Assembly (NCBI GenBank): GCA_051648365.1 | Contig: JBOFEZ010000001.1 | Coordinates: forward strand, 1 to 41,871 | Direction: 5' to 3' | DNA: 41,871 nucleotides | Source of the DNA: JAGNZR01 sp051648365 | Lineage (GTDB): Bacteria > Fusobacteriota > Fusobacteriia > Fusobacteriales > Fusobacteriaceae | In this document: piece by piece, positions 8,515-17,422 of the stretch | Position numbering within the stretch: position 1 is the stretch's first letter | How the letters are laid out: each line of letters begins with the position of its first letter | Position numbers and translations under genes: made by a program | The notes under the pieces: model-generated | What the model was told of the DNA's origin: nothing | The model's database searches: none | The model's input: only the letters and a program-made list of their open reading frames with translations

Positions 8515-9521
8515 TAAGATTTTACATAAGTTAAAGGATTCAGAGCTTTTCCATTTTTTCTTATTTCAAAATGTAGATGAGGACCTGTTACTCTTCCAGT
8601 GGCTCCGCTGAGAGCTATTGTTTCTCTACTGTTAACCCGCTGTCCCTTTTTTACATTTATTTTGCTTAGATGAGCATATCTAGATTCGTAACCGTTGGGA
8701 TGCGTTATGACTACTAAATAACCATAATTTCCAGAATACCCTGCAAATTTAACAACTCCTCCTTGAGCAGCCATAACCTTGCTTCCAGTAGGAGCTTTTA
8801 AATCTACTCCTCCATGTGCAATAACTTTTTTGACTACAGGATGATTTCTAGTTCCATAAGAACTTGTTACAACAAGTGAAGATAAGGGACTCTTAAAAGA
8901 AGAGTTGCTTGAAGTAGTTTTTTTTGAAAAAGTTGCAATCTTGTTTTTGAAATCCTCGGCTATTTTAGGCTCCCTAAGAAAAACAGTATTACCATAGTTT
9001 AACTGACTGATATCATTGTCTGATTTTATAATATCTTGAGAAATATTAAATTTTTTTTCCAAAGCAGAGAAGGAATCCTCTTTATCTATTTTATAAAATA
9101 TTCCATTTTCAGTGGGAATCAGAATCTGTTTTCCTATTTTCAGAGTCTTTAGATCTATATCTAGATTATTTGCAAAGAGATATTCGATTTTTGTATTATA
9201 TTTTTTTGCAATTTCGGAGATTGTATCTCCATATTTTATTGTATATTCAATATTTTCAGGTTTTTTTTCAGCAGATGACTCTTCTGAGTTTTCTGAATCC
9301 AAAGCTAGAAGTTCTTCACTGAGAAGAAGTTTTTGAGATTCTTCTAGGCTTACTTCATTTTGAGCTGAATCTTCATGCACATAATATTCATCCTGTTCTG
9401 AATATTGCATTTCAGAAGATAGAGTTGCAATCTCATTATTTTTTAAAGAATAGTAACCTATATTTAAAGCAATAGTTGAAAAAATCAACAAAGTTGCTGT
9501 CTTTATTCTGTTCAAATTCAT
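8514..9521 (-). CDS. LysM and M23 (LytM-type) peptidoglycan endopeptidase
   Basis: 335 residues, likely anchored in or exported across the inner membrane by an N-terminal hydrophobic segment (TATLLIFSTIALNIGYYSL). An acidic Ser/Glu-rich linker follows, then a LysM domain (YTIKYGDTISEIAKKYNTK to ILIP, about 92-136) and a weaker LysM-like stretch (about 140-190). The M23 domain fills the C-terminal third. Its zinc ligands look intact: HGGVDLKAP (HxxxD) and GPHLHFE (HxH). It is therefore probably an active cell-wall hydrolase and not a degenerate EnvC/NlpD-type activator. AGGAG precedes the ATG. It has its own promoter and terminator. Confidence 0.92.
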   Translation of the reverse strand: MNLNRIKTATLLIFSTIALNIGYYSLKNNEIATLSSEMQYSEQDEYYVHEDSAQNEVSLEESQKLLLSEELLALDSENSEESSAEKKPENIEYTIKYGDTISEIAKKYNTKIEYLFANNLDIDLKTLKIGKQILIPTENGIFYKIDKEDSFSALEKKFNISQDIIKSDNDISQLNYGNTVFLREPKIAEDFKNKIATFSKKTTSSNSSFKSPLSSLVVTSSYGTRNHPVVKKVIAHGGVDLKAPTGSKVMAAQGGVVKFAGYSGNYGYLVVITHPNGYESRYAHLSKINVKKGQRVNSRETIALSGATGRVTGPHLHFEIRKNGKALNPLTYVKS

Positions 9522-9560
9522 CAGTTTTCTCTCCTTGTTTTAATGATTTCAATATTTTGT

Positions 9561-9589
9561 ATTCTATCATATTTTTAATTATAATACAA
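9561..9589 (-). promoter_or_regulatory. Candidate promoter of the M23 peptidase gene
   Basis: Minus strand: TTGTAT (9589-9584), 17 bp spacer, TAGAAT (9566-9561), about 40 bp upstream of the ATG. Confidence 0.5.
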
Positions 9590-9604
9590 AATAATGTTTC
9601 AATT

Positions 9605-9643
9605 GCAAGCTTTATTTTCTAAAAAAGATAGAAAAAAGCTTGC
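9605..9643. repeat. Imperfect hairpin upstream of the M23 peptidase promoter
   Basis: GCAAGCTTTATTTTCT (9605-9620) faces AGAAAAAAGCTTGC (9630-9643), a 14-16 bp imperfect stem around a 9 bp loop. Neither side is followed by a T-run, so it is not a standard terminator. It lies in the roughly 240 bp region 9522-9760, which otherwise holds only the M23 gene promoter and the terminator of the heme operon. Confidence 0.5.
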
Positions 9644-9700
9644 TTAAGGATTAGTATATAATATTATTGTGTCGCCAGTATGTCAAAAGGCACATTAAAG

Positions 9701-9730
9701 AAAAAAGCCTAGAAATTAATCGAGGCTTTT
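9701..9730 (-). terminator. Terminator of the leftward heme operon
   Basis: AAAAGCCT (9703-9710) and AGGCTTTT (9723-9730) form an 8 bp stem with a 12-base loop. On the minus strand it is followed by a T-run, about 30 bp after the ABC exporter stop. Confidence 0.75.
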
Positions 9731-9760
9731 CAATATATATCTTGTTTTTATCTGAAATTT

Positions 9761-11458
9761 TTACTTGGAAGCTTGAACCATAGAGAAAAAAGTTCCTCTT
9801 AGATTCATAAGTTCGTCGTAGCTTCCACTTTCACAAATGCCATCTTTTTCAAGCACAAAAATTTTATCAAAATCTCTTAATGAGTTTAGTCTATGAGCTA
9901 CAGCAACAACTATGGATTCTTTAAATTCCAATAAAATATTTTCCATAATTTTCCCTTCCAAAAGATTATCTAGTGCGGAAGTTGCTTCATCCAAAATAAT
10001 AACTTCAGGCTTTCTGAGGAAAAGACGGGCAAGCGCAATTCTCTGTTTCTGCCCTGTACTGAGAACATGTCCTCCTTCACCGAGCTTGACTTGTCCCTTG
10101 GATAGATGTTCCTCATAAAGGTCTTTGAGATAGACTTTTTCTAGAGCAGAAAGAAGATCCTCTTCCTGGGAATCTCTGTTGACGATTTGAAGATTTTCAG
10201 AGATAGACTCATTTAAAATATGCTCATACTGATTTACAATTCCAAAATTTTTTAGGTATTCTTCTCTATTGAGGAGAGAAAGAGAGGTATCGTTCAGAAG
10301 AATTTCTCCATTTTTAGGAAGCAGTTCACCTTTTAAAATTGATAATATGGTACTTTTTCCTATTCCACTCTCTCCTACAAAGGCTATTTTTTCACCTTTT
10401 TTAATCTGAATATTGAGAGTTTTAAAAATTGTGTTTTCTTCATATGAGAATGTAAGATTGTTTAGGTGTATAGAGTCGATTTTGTTTTTCAGAGGAACAT
10501 TCTCCCTTGAAATTTCAGGAAGATCCATTATCTCCATAAAACGTCCTATTCCAGTGGTTCCTCTCTGGTAGGTATCTATGAGACCCATGAGTCTCATAAG
10601 ATATATTCTGAATCTGTTTGTAAGAAGAATAAAACTAACTATAACTCCCAGAGAAAGCTCTCCCTGTATATGAAAATATCCTCCAAAAAATATTACTATG
10701 AGTTGAGTAATCTGATTATAAAAATTTATACCGGACATAAGATTGGATACCGTAAAAATATTTTCAGATTCAATCTCAAGAAGTTTATTGTTTTTACTTG
10801 AAAATTTTAGAAGAGAATCCTCTTCTAGAACATTGTCCTTTAAAAAGAATATGGTTCTAAGTATATCATGGACCGAAGAAGTCACTTGAGAAAGGTTTTT
10901 TCTGATTTCTAGATATCCCTTTTTTAATTTCTTATTCTGATAAAGAGTAAACCAAATTGCAAAGGGAAGAGGGAGCATTGTAAAAAAAGCCAACTTCCAG
11001 TTGAAATTTAGCATCAATAGGAGTGATCCTGAAATAGCCAGAATTGAGAAAAGAAGATCTTCAAGTCCTCTATGCAGAAGAGAAGAAACACTCTCTAAAT
11101 CACTGGTTACACGAGTGATTAGATCACCACTCTGTTTTTCTTTAAAAAATCCTACTGGACGGAATAATATTTTCCTAAAAAGATCCTCCCTCATATAGAA
11201 TTTAATACGATTTCCCATAAGCTGTCCTCTGGAGCTAGAATATAGAGAAAGTATGTATCTCAACATATATATAACTAGAAGAACGACAGAGTATTTTATA
11301 AAAGAATTTATATTTTTTTCAGGGATAGAGATATCAATAAGTTCCTGGACAAGAACAGGACCATAAAGATCTAGAGCTGTCACGATAAAACTGCTGACTA
11401 AAAAATAGCTCAGCAGTTTTTTTTCTTTCATATAATAATATATAACCTTATTTAGCAT
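9761..11458 (-). CDS. ABC exporter half-transporter (fused membrane and ATPase domains)
   Basis: 565 residues: an exporter-type six-helix membrane domain (about 1-300) followed by an ATPase with Walker A GESGIGKST, signature VLSTGQKQR, Walker B VIILDEATSALD and switch His VAVAHRL. The signature reads LSTGQ instead of LSGGQ. The ATG at 11458 is chosen because GGTGAG lies 7 bases upstream. It overlaps the end of the binding-protein gene by 11 bp, so it is translated in the same operon. A further in-frame ATG at 11491 lacks a ribosome site. It probably works as a homodimer, since no second half-transporter is adjacent. Known exporters of this form move lipids, peptides, drugs or tetrapyrroles; substrate unknown. 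Context suggests heme, a porphyrin or a heme breakdown product. Confidence 0.88.
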   Translation of the reverse strand: MLNKVIYYYMKEKKLLSYFLVSSFIVTALDLYGPVLVQELIDISIPEKNINSFIKYSVVLLVIYMLRYILSLYSSSRGQLMGNRIKFYMREDLFRKILFRPVGFFKEKQSGDLITRVTSDLESVSSLLHRGLEDLLFSILAISGSLLLMLNFNWKLAFFTMLPLPFAIWFTLYQNKKLKKGYLEIRKNLSQVTSSVHDILRTIFFLKDNVLEEDSLLKFSSKNNKLLEIESENIFTVSNLMSGINFYNQITQLIVIFFGGYFHIQGELSLGVIVSFILLTNRFRIYLMRLMGLIDTYQRGTTGIGRFMEIMDLPEISRENVPLKNKIDSIHLNNLTFSYEENTIFKTLNIQIKKGEKIAFVGESGIGKSTILSILKGELLPKNGEILLNDTSLSLLNREEYLKNFGIVNQYEHILNESISENLQIVNRDSQEEDLLSALEKVYLKDLYEEHLSKGQVKLGEGGHVLSTGQKQRIALARLFLRKPEVIILDEATSALDNLLEGKIMENILLEFKESIVVAVAHRLNSLRDFDKIFVLEKDGICESGSYDELMNLRGTFFSMVQASK

Positions 11459-12329
11459 TTGAAAGCTCACCGTAAAGATCCTCAAGAGCATCGATAATTC
11501 TAGGAGTTGCTCTTAATATTTTTCTAGAATCCAAAATATGAATATTTCCCTTTTTTCCAGCTTTAGTATCTTTAACAAAGGGATTGCTATTTAAGATGTC
11601 CTGGGGAGAACTTATACCCATAGAACCCACTAAAAGATCGGGATTCTGTGAAATAAGAAACTCGGGAGAGAGGATAGGCCTTCCTCCTGGAAGTCCATCA
11701 GCAATATTTTTAATTCCTAAAGTTGCAAAGATTTCTCCTGGAAGAGAGTTGCTTGAAAAAACCATCATAGGAGATGTAGAGTAGAGAAAAGCTCCTTTGA
11801 TATCCAATGGTTTTTCAGATATTTTTTCTTTTAATTTCAAAATCTTATCCTGATATTCTTGGGCAACTTTTTCAGCTTCTTTCTCTTTACCAGTAAGAAC
11901 TCCATAAATTTTAAGATTATTTAAAATAGCCTCAAAAGATTTAGACTCATTTATAAGATATTTAATATTGTGCGAGTTTAAATTCTCACCGAAACTGCTA
12001 GAAACTTCATTGATTATAACCAAATCAGGCTGAAAAGAAAGTACATGCTCAAGACTGGGCTTAAGCATAGCTCCAGCTTTTGGAATATCTTTAGTTTTTT
12101 CTTCGGGCCAGATAGGAGTTCTTGCCGTATCACCGATAGCTATTATTGAGCTCTCTCCTCCTATAAGGAAAAAACTTTCTACCACAGCAGGATCTATAAG
12201 GATTATTTTTTTGTACTGCTTTTTTTCAATCGAATTTCCTCTTTCATCTCTAATTCTATCTCCTGCAATCTCCAAGGAGAAGGCAGAGAAACTAAGTAGA
12301 AGGGAGAGAGAAAATATAATTTTTTTCAT
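11448..12329 (-). CDS. Periplasmic heme/iron-chelate binding protein of an ABC importer
   Basis: 293 residues of the BtuF/FecB/HmuT type (periplasmic binding domain with a central long helix). Signal peptide MKKIIFSLSLLLSFSAFS with no lipobox Cys, so a soluble periplasmic protein is expected, which fits a double-membrane cell. Recognisable stretches are KKIILIDPAVVESFFLIGG, AIGDTARTPIW and HVLSFQPDLVIINE. GGAGG precedes the ATG. It lies 8 bp downstream of the ATPase gene. Heme is the most likely ligand because HmuW and a HutX-like protein are in the same island; cobalamin or ferric siderophore cannot be excluded from sequence. Confidence 0.87.
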   Translation of the reverse strand: MKKIIFSLSLLLSFSAFSLEIAGDRIRDERGNSIEKKQYKKIILIDPAVVESFFLIGGESSIIAIGDTARTPIWPEEKTKDIPKAGAMLKPSLEHVLSFQPDLVIINEVSSSFGENLNSHNIKYLINESKSFEAILNNLKIYGVLTGKEKEAEKVAQEYQDKILKLKEKISEKPLDIKGAFLYSTSPMMVFSSNSLPGEIFATLGIKNIADGLPGGRPILSPEFLISQNPDLLVGSMGISSPQDILNSNPFVKDTKAGKKGNIHILDSRKILRATPRIIDALEDLYGELSNAK

Positions 12330-12337
12330 ATATCCTC

Positions 12338-13114
12338 CTATATTAAAGGTATCACATAGGGAGTACCATTCTCATCCCTAATTACCTTAGATTTTAAATT
12401 GTAGACATCTAAAAGTATTTCTTCCGTAATTACATCTTTAGGAGAACCTGTATAGGCAACCCTTCCATCCTTCATTATTACAAGCTCATCACAAAACATA
12501 GCAGCAAGATTCAGGTCGTGAAGAACAGCAACTCCAGTTATCTCTTCCTTTTGAATCAGATCTTTTACTCTGTGAAGAAGTTCTACAGCATGGTTAAGAT
12601 CCAGGGCTGAAGTAGGTTCATCTAAGAGTAAAATTTCAGGTTCTTGAGAGAGAGCTCTTGCCAAAAGAACCCTCTGGAACTCTCCACCAGAAAGACTGAG
12701 AGTTATACGATTCTTGAAATTTTGGAGCTCCAGAAAATTCAGATTATTTTCAACAATCTTTCTATCTTCATGTCTATATCCGTCCCATGAAGATTTTATA
12801 TGAGGGAGTCTTCCCATAAGTACAAAATCTTCTACAGAGATAGGAGAGCTAAGGCTTGATTTTTGAGGAACTAGAGCGACTTTTTTAGCCACATCTTTTC
12901 TAGTAAATTGCGAAAGGTCTGTACCTTGAAGAAAAACCTTTCCATGGTTGGGTTCCAGATAGCCTAAAACAGTTTTAAGAAGAGTTGATTTCCCACATCC
13001 ATTGGGACCGAGAATACCAGTGAACTTTCCTTTTTTTATATTGAGATTTATATTTTTTAAAATTTCTCTGTTCTCATTATATGAAAATCTGAGATTCTTT
13101 ATATCGATAGCCAT
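12338..13114 (-). CDS. ABC importer ATPase (FecE/HmuV type)
   Basis: 258 residues, cytosolic ATPase that powers the neighbouring FecCD-type permease. Walker A GPNGCGKSTLL, Q-loop in VALVPQKSSL, signature LSLSGGEFQRV, Walker B EILLLDEPTSALD and switch His AVLHDLNLA are all present. It starts at ATG 13114, overlapping the permease stop by one base (TAATG), with AAAGGAGG upstream. Context makes it the heme importer ATPase. Confidence 0.92.
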   Translation of the reverse strand: MAIDIKNLRFSYNENREILKNINLNIKKGKFTGILGPNGCGKSTLLKTVLGYLEPNHGKVFLQGTDLSQFTRKDVAKKVALVPQKSSLSSPISVEDFVLMGRLPHIKSSWDGYRHEDRKIVENNLNFLELQNFKNRITLSLSGGEFQRVLLARALSQEPEILLLDEPTSALDLNHAVELLHRVKDLIQKEEITGVAVLHDLNLAAMFCDELVIMKDGRVAYTGSPKDVITEEILLDVYNLKSKVIRDENGTPYVIPLI

Positions 13115-14085
13115 TAAATTTTGCCTCCTTTTCCTTTAAATGCTAGATAGAGAAAGAAAGGTGCTCCGAAAAAGGCAGTAACAACACCTATAGGTATCTC
13201 TACAGGAGCCAAAATAAGTCTTCCTAAAGTATCACACGCCAGTAGGAAAAAACCTCCTGCCAGTGCAGCATTTGGAAGGAGCTTAGAGTTGGAAGGTCCT
13301 GTAATCATTCGGATTGAATGTGGGATAATAAGACCCACAAAACCTATCATACCGGAAAAAGCAACAGAGAAAGCCACTATGAAAGCTGAGACTGCAAGGA
13401 TTTTGATTTTTAATTTTTGGACATCCACTCCCAGCGAATGTGCTTCTTCATCTCCAGAAAGTAAAGCATCCAACTCTGTTCTCTTTTTATAAAAATATGA
13501 AAGAGAGAGAGCTAGAGGGACAATCAAAATAAAAACTTTATTCCAAGTTCCTGCTCCGAGATATCCCATAAGCCACATGGTTATTTTGAAAGATTCTTCT
13601 CCTATAAGATACATTGAGAAAGAAGTAAAAGCTCCGATAAAAGAGGAAACAGCTATTCCAACAATGAGTAGAGTGGTAATATTTACCTTTCCATTATTAT
13701 TTGCAAGTTTAAATATTATAAAGGTACTTATAAGGCAAGAAAAAAATGCAAGTACACCGTACATAATATCAGGAAGATTGAAAATATAGGCTATAACAGC
13801 TCCCAAAGTTGCACTGGCAGCGATTCCTATAATATAAGGATCAGCAAGGGGATTCTGAAATACCGCTTGGACAACTACACCACTGGAAGCCAGCATCATG
13901 CCGATGAGAACAGCCATAAAAATTCTTGGCAGTCTGATATCAAAAATAATAGTTTTAATATAGTCAGGGGCCTGGGAGAGATTTAAAATCTCTTCCAGGG
14001 GAACTTTAACACTTCCCAAACCTACCGACAGAAAGCCTGTAAATATAATTGCAATTATTAAATAGATAGGTAAATATTTTTTCAT
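13114..14085 (-). CDS. ABC importer permease (FecCD/BtuC/HmuU type)
   Basis: 323 residues with about ten membrane segments, the standard length for one FecCD subunit, which acts as a homodimer. Family stretches seen are DIRLPRIFMAVLIGMMLASSGVVVQAVFQNPLADPYIIG near the N-terminus, GFVGLIIPHSIRMITGPS (the EAA-like coupling region) and GRLILAPVEIPIGVVTAFFGAPFFLYL at the end. GAGGAG precedes the ATG. It lies 17 bp after the TonB-dependent receptor gene. Confidence 0.93.
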   Translation of the reverse strand: MKKYLPIYLIIAIIFTGFLSVGLGSVKVPLEEILNLSQAPDYIKTIIFDIRLPRIFMAVLIGMMLASSGVVVQAVFQNPLADPYIIGIAASATLGAVIAYIFNLPDIMYGVLAFFSCLISTFIIFKLANNNGKVNITTLLIVGIAVSSFIGAFTSFSMYLIGEESFKITMWLMGYLGAGTWNKVFILIVPLALSLSYFYKKRTELDALLSGDEEAHSLGVDVQKLKIKILAVSAFIVAFSVAFSGMIGFVGLIIPHSIRMITGPSNSKLLPNAALAGGFFLLACDTLGRLILAPVEIPIGVVTAFFGAPFFLYLAFKGKGGKI

Positions 14086-14102
14086 TTTTTCTCCTCTAAT
14101 TT

Positions 14103-16127
14103 TTAGAAGCTATATTTGAAACCACCTTTGAAACTTCTTTCTGCCGCTGGGCTGTAATCAGTTCCTTTAGAATTTATAGAATCATAATATTTTTCATTGA
14201 AAAGATTATCGATTCCAGCAAAAAGTCTAAGTGATTCTGTTGCTTCATAATTTACTGCGATGTCTGTAACTATGTGACTGTTTAGTTTTCCATTATCATT
14301 CTGATTATTTATATAGATTCCAGAAACATAGCTACTATCCCAATCAAAAGTCAGCTTAGGTGTAACCTGGTAGTTGAATCCAAGAGAGAATTTATTTTTA
14401 GGAACATTAGCAATATTGTTTCCTTCTATGGATCTATCACTGTCCTTTAAAATTTTTGTTTTAATAAGCGAGTAGCCCTCTTTGAAAGTAAAGTTTCCTA
14501 AACTCTGCTGAGCATTTAGCTCAAGTCCGTATCTTTCAGTTTTTCCTATATTGTGGTTGATGAAATTCATTCCAGTTAGATTTTCAGTATAGATTTCATC
14601 TTTAGTTTCAGTATAGAATAGAGCTCCATTTACAAAACTTCCAAGAAGATAATCTTTAAATCCTAGCTCGAGAGTTAGATAAGTTTCAGAATCTAAATCG
14701 TTGCTGGCATACTTTCCATCTACTTTGTCTACTAATTGAGAAGGTGTTGGAGATGTAAAACCTTTCTCTCCTTTGATATAAATATTACCGCTAGGGGAGT
14801 AAAGATAGTTTCCAACCAGCTCATAGGCCATATTTTCCATGCTTCTCTCTGAAGAAATTTGGGTGGAAGTAGTTGAAGTGGAACCTATTTTTTTGTAACC
14901 TCTATCAGCTTGGAATTTTGCATGTTCATATCTGATTCCTTGAGTAAATTGGAACTTTCCTAGGCTGTTTCTGTTTAGTAGGAAAAGACTGTTAGTTACT
15001 TTTGAAAGATTGTTTTCATACTCCTCTGGGGAGAAAATTTTTGTCTGACTAAATCTGTCTAAATCATTTTTGATATAGTCGTAACCTAGAATAAGGTCAC
15101 TGTTCTCTCCATAAGAGAATTTAATCTTAGGTTTTATTCCGAATTTTTTATCTTTGAAATCCATATTATTTGTAACGGCCATTCCGTAGTTTTCGTAATT
15201 GTTTATATCTAAGATATCAGTTTCTTGATAGAATCCTAAAATTTCAAGCTTTGTATTTTCTGAGATTTTGTTATCATATTTTAAATTGAATTCATTTTTT
15301 GTTGTTTCATTTTTTAGAAGCTCATCCAGTGGCTTAGTTAATCCATTGCTTGAAGTATTGTCTAGATTATCTTTAGTTAGTGCTCTCGGAGTAGTTCCTT
15401 CTCCCTCATATCTCGAGAATTTTCCTAAAAGTGATTGATTCTCATCTATTCTGTATCTTAAGCTAGTCTCTAAGAATGTAGAATCTAGTTCATCTCCATC
15501 TCTGAAGCCTTTATAATCATTCCTGTTGAAGTTAATATTCATATCCAGCTTATCCACTGTTGTTCCATACGAAAGATCTATCTTTTTAGAACCGAAGCTA
15601 TCTAACTGAGTATTTACATAACCTCCCTTAGCAGAAGATCCAGACTTAGTGATGATATTGATTATTCCTCCTCTTGTGCCACTTCCGTAGAGAATTGCCC
15701 CTCCTCCTGGAATAACTTCAATTTTTTCAATGTTCTCCACAGGAACAGTATTAATTGGAGTGTTTGCATGAGATACGTCTAGAAGATTAGTAGAGATTCC
15801 ATCTATCAATATCTGTACATTTGAATTGGCTCTATCTCCTTGACCTCTCATATCTATTATAGGATTTTTAGGATTTCCGATGATGTTTACGCTAGGAACA
15901 TCTTTTAGAGCTTCAGCTACAGAGTTGTAGTTCTTTTCTTCGATATCTTTAGCGGTAATAATCGTAACTGTATTCGCAAGATTTCTTTGAGCAGTTTCAA
16001 AACCAGTGGTAGAAACAACACTCTCTCCAAGTTTAACTCCTGTAGAAGCTTCTTGGTAAAACTCATCTTCATTTGCATATACAGATGATGCTATAACTAA
16101 ACTTAATAACATTAACTTTTTTTTCAT
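14103..16127 (-). CDS. TonB-dependent outer-membrane receptor, probably heme
   Basis: 674 residues: signal peptide MKKKLMLLSLVIASSVYA, a TonB-box-like stretch (ESVVSTTG near residue 34), a plug domain (about 45-170) including LIDGISTNLL and GGGAILYGSGTRGGIINIITKSG, then a beta-barrel ending in the outer-membrane signature GFKYSF. The length fits heme/siderophore receptors. I do not see the FRAP and NPNL motifs of classic heme receptors, so the substrate comes from the gene cluster, not from the protein. AAGGGAG precedes the ATG. It lies in the operon between hmuW and the permease, 25 bp after hmuW. Confidence 0.92.
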   Translation of the reverse strand: MKKKLMLLSLVIASSVYANEDEFYQEASTGVKLGESVVSTTGFETAQRNLANTVTIITAKDIEEKNYNSVAEALKDVPSVNIIGNPKNPIIDMRGQGDRANSNVQILIDGISTNLLDVSHANTPINTVPVENIEKIEVIPGGGAILYGSGTRGGIINIITKSGSSAKGGYVNTQLDSFGSKKIDLSYGTTVDKLDMNINFNRNDYKGFRDGDELDSTFLETSLRYRIDENQSLLGKFSRYEGEGTTPRALTKDNLDNTSSNGLTKPLDELLKNETTKNEFNLKYDNKISENTKLEILGFYQETDILDINNYENYGMAVTNNMDFKDKKFGIKPKIKFSYGENSDLILGYDYIKNDLDRFSQTKIFSPEEYENNLSKVTNSLFLLNRNSLGKFQFTQGIRYEHAKFQADRGYKKIGSTSTTSTQISSERSMENMAYELVGNYLYSPSGNIYIKGEKGFTSPTPSQLVDKVDGKYASNDLDSETYLTLELGFKDYLLGSFVNGALFYTETKDEIYTENLTGMNFINHNIGKTERYGLELNAQQSLGNFTFKEGYSLIKTKILKDSDRSIEGNNIANVPKNKFSLGFNYQVTPKLTFDWDSSYVSGIYINNQNDNGKLNSHIVTDIAVNYEATESLRLFAGIDNLFNEKYYDSINSKGTDYSPAAERSFKGGFKYSF

Positions 16128-16151
16128 AATATTTTTCTCCCTTAAATTTTA

Positions 16152-17417
16152 TTAATTTTTTTCTTTTCCTAAGGTTTTGTCGAGTATTTCAGTAACGATC
16201 TCTCTAGCAATATTATTTCCCCAGAAAATTCCCTCTTCTGTGAGATTGTAGTTGTTCTCATCTTCAGAAATAAGTTTTCTCTCTTTTAACTCTTGGATTT
16301 TATCTGTGAAAATTGCTCTTTCTTCAATAGAGAGGAAATTTTCTGCATTTTTTTTAGAAATCTGAGGGAATTGGAAAGCTCCTCCGATTCTGTCGATTCT
16401 CATTTGAGGAGGAGATTTTTCCATATATCCACTCATCTCTTTGTTCATTCTGAAAAGAGTTATATTATCTACACTTCCTCCTGCTCCAACACCGATAGGG
16501 AAAGTATCTCCTCCCTGATTACGGGTTTTGATGTACTGGTAGTTATCTCTCGCTTTTTTAGCTATTTTAGTGAGCTCCAGAAGGTAATAGTCTCCATCTT
16601 TAGTAAGTTCATGAATAAAGGCATCATGGAGTTCTCTGTCCCATGCTGTTTCATCTTTCAGCTGAACTTTATTTTCTTTTATATCCTGAGATAGAGCCGA
16701 ACCGTCATGAACCATAAGTGAATAGAAACTAGAACTTCCAAGGTCTAATTCCTTAACTGTTCTGGCATCCTCTCTTACATCTTCTAAAGTTTGGTTAGGA
16801 TAGTTATAGATAATATCTACACAGACCTCGCCTCGGAAGTTATTTTTTATCCACTGTATTCTTCTTATAACTTCATCTCTGTCATAAGTTCTGTTATAAA
16901 ATTTTCTTCCTTCGTTGTTAAAACTCTGAATTCCTATTGAAAATCTATTAACTCCATATTTTTCCATAATCTCTAATTTTTCAGGAGTAAGGTTATGAAG
17001 AGTAGTTTCAAAGGTAAATTCATAATTAGGAGAAAAAGTTATATTCTCTCTGATAGATTTTAATATTATTTCGAGCTGATGTGCCTTATAGACAGAAGGT
17101 GTTCCTCCTCCAAAATATATTACATCTACAGCTTTATCTTTAAAGTATCTATATTTTCCATATTTTTGGAATTCTTGAGCTATATATTGGGCATATGAAT
17201 CCAGGCTCCCATTCAGCTGTTCTCTGTTCATATTGCAAAAAGAACAGATTTTATCGCAGTAAGGAGTATGAACATAGATTGCTCTAGGAACATCTTTAGG
17301 TTTTTCATCCAGTTTCTTTAGAAAATCATCTTCGCTGATTCTTTTAGGTGGTATATATTTTCCTATCATAGCTGTTGAGTTATGATGGCTCTTAAATCTT
17401 TTAATCTCTTTTTCCAT
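16152..17417 (-). CDS. hmuW: Radical-SAM anaerobic heme-degrading enzyme (anaerobilin synthase, ChuW/HutW/HmuW)
   Basis: 421 residues, HemN-like radical-SAM protein. In ChuW and F. nucleatum HmuW this fold opens the heme ring without oxygen, releasing iron and giving a linear tetrapyrrole (anaerobilin). The 4Fe-4S motif CDKICSFC (Cys54, 58, 61; CX3CX2C) and the SAM-binding GGGTPS (103-108) are intact. The ATG at 17417 is preferred over the GTG at 17426: AAGGAAG is well placed only for the ATG. exbD ends 5 bp upstream. The operon with ExbBD, a receptor and an ABC importer, plus hmuF and a HutX-like gene nearby, separates it from true HemN coproporphyrinogen dehydrogenase. Confidence 0.93.
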   Translation of the reverse strand: MEKEIKRFKSHHNSTAMIGKYIPPKRISEDDFLKKLDEKPKDVPRAIYVHTPYCDKICSFCNMNREQLNGSLDSYAQYIAQEFQKYGKYRYFKDKAVDVIYFGGGTPSVYKAHQLEIILKSIRENITFSPNYEFTFETTLHNLTPEKLEIMEKYGVNRFSIGIQSFNNEGRKFYNRTYDRDEVIRRIQWIKNNFRGEVCVDIIYNYPNQTLEDVREDARTVKELDLGSSSFYSLMVHDGSALSQDIKENKVQLKDETAWDRELHDAFIHELTKDGDYYLLELTKIAKKARDNYQYIKTRNQGGDTFPIGVGAGGSVDNITLFRMNKEMSGYMEKSPPQMRIDRIGGAFQFPQISKKNAENFLSIEERAIFTDKIQELKERKLISEDENNYNLTEEGIFWGNNIAREIVTEILDKTLGKEKN

Positions 17418-17422
17418 AATAA

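Noticed and set aside
16152..17417. Coproporphyrinogen dehydrogenase HemN
   Set aside because: The radical-SAM motif alone would allow it, but the operon with ExbBD, heme-type importer and receptor, and the nearby HmuF and HutX-like genes, fits the heme-degrading HmuW/ChuW branch.
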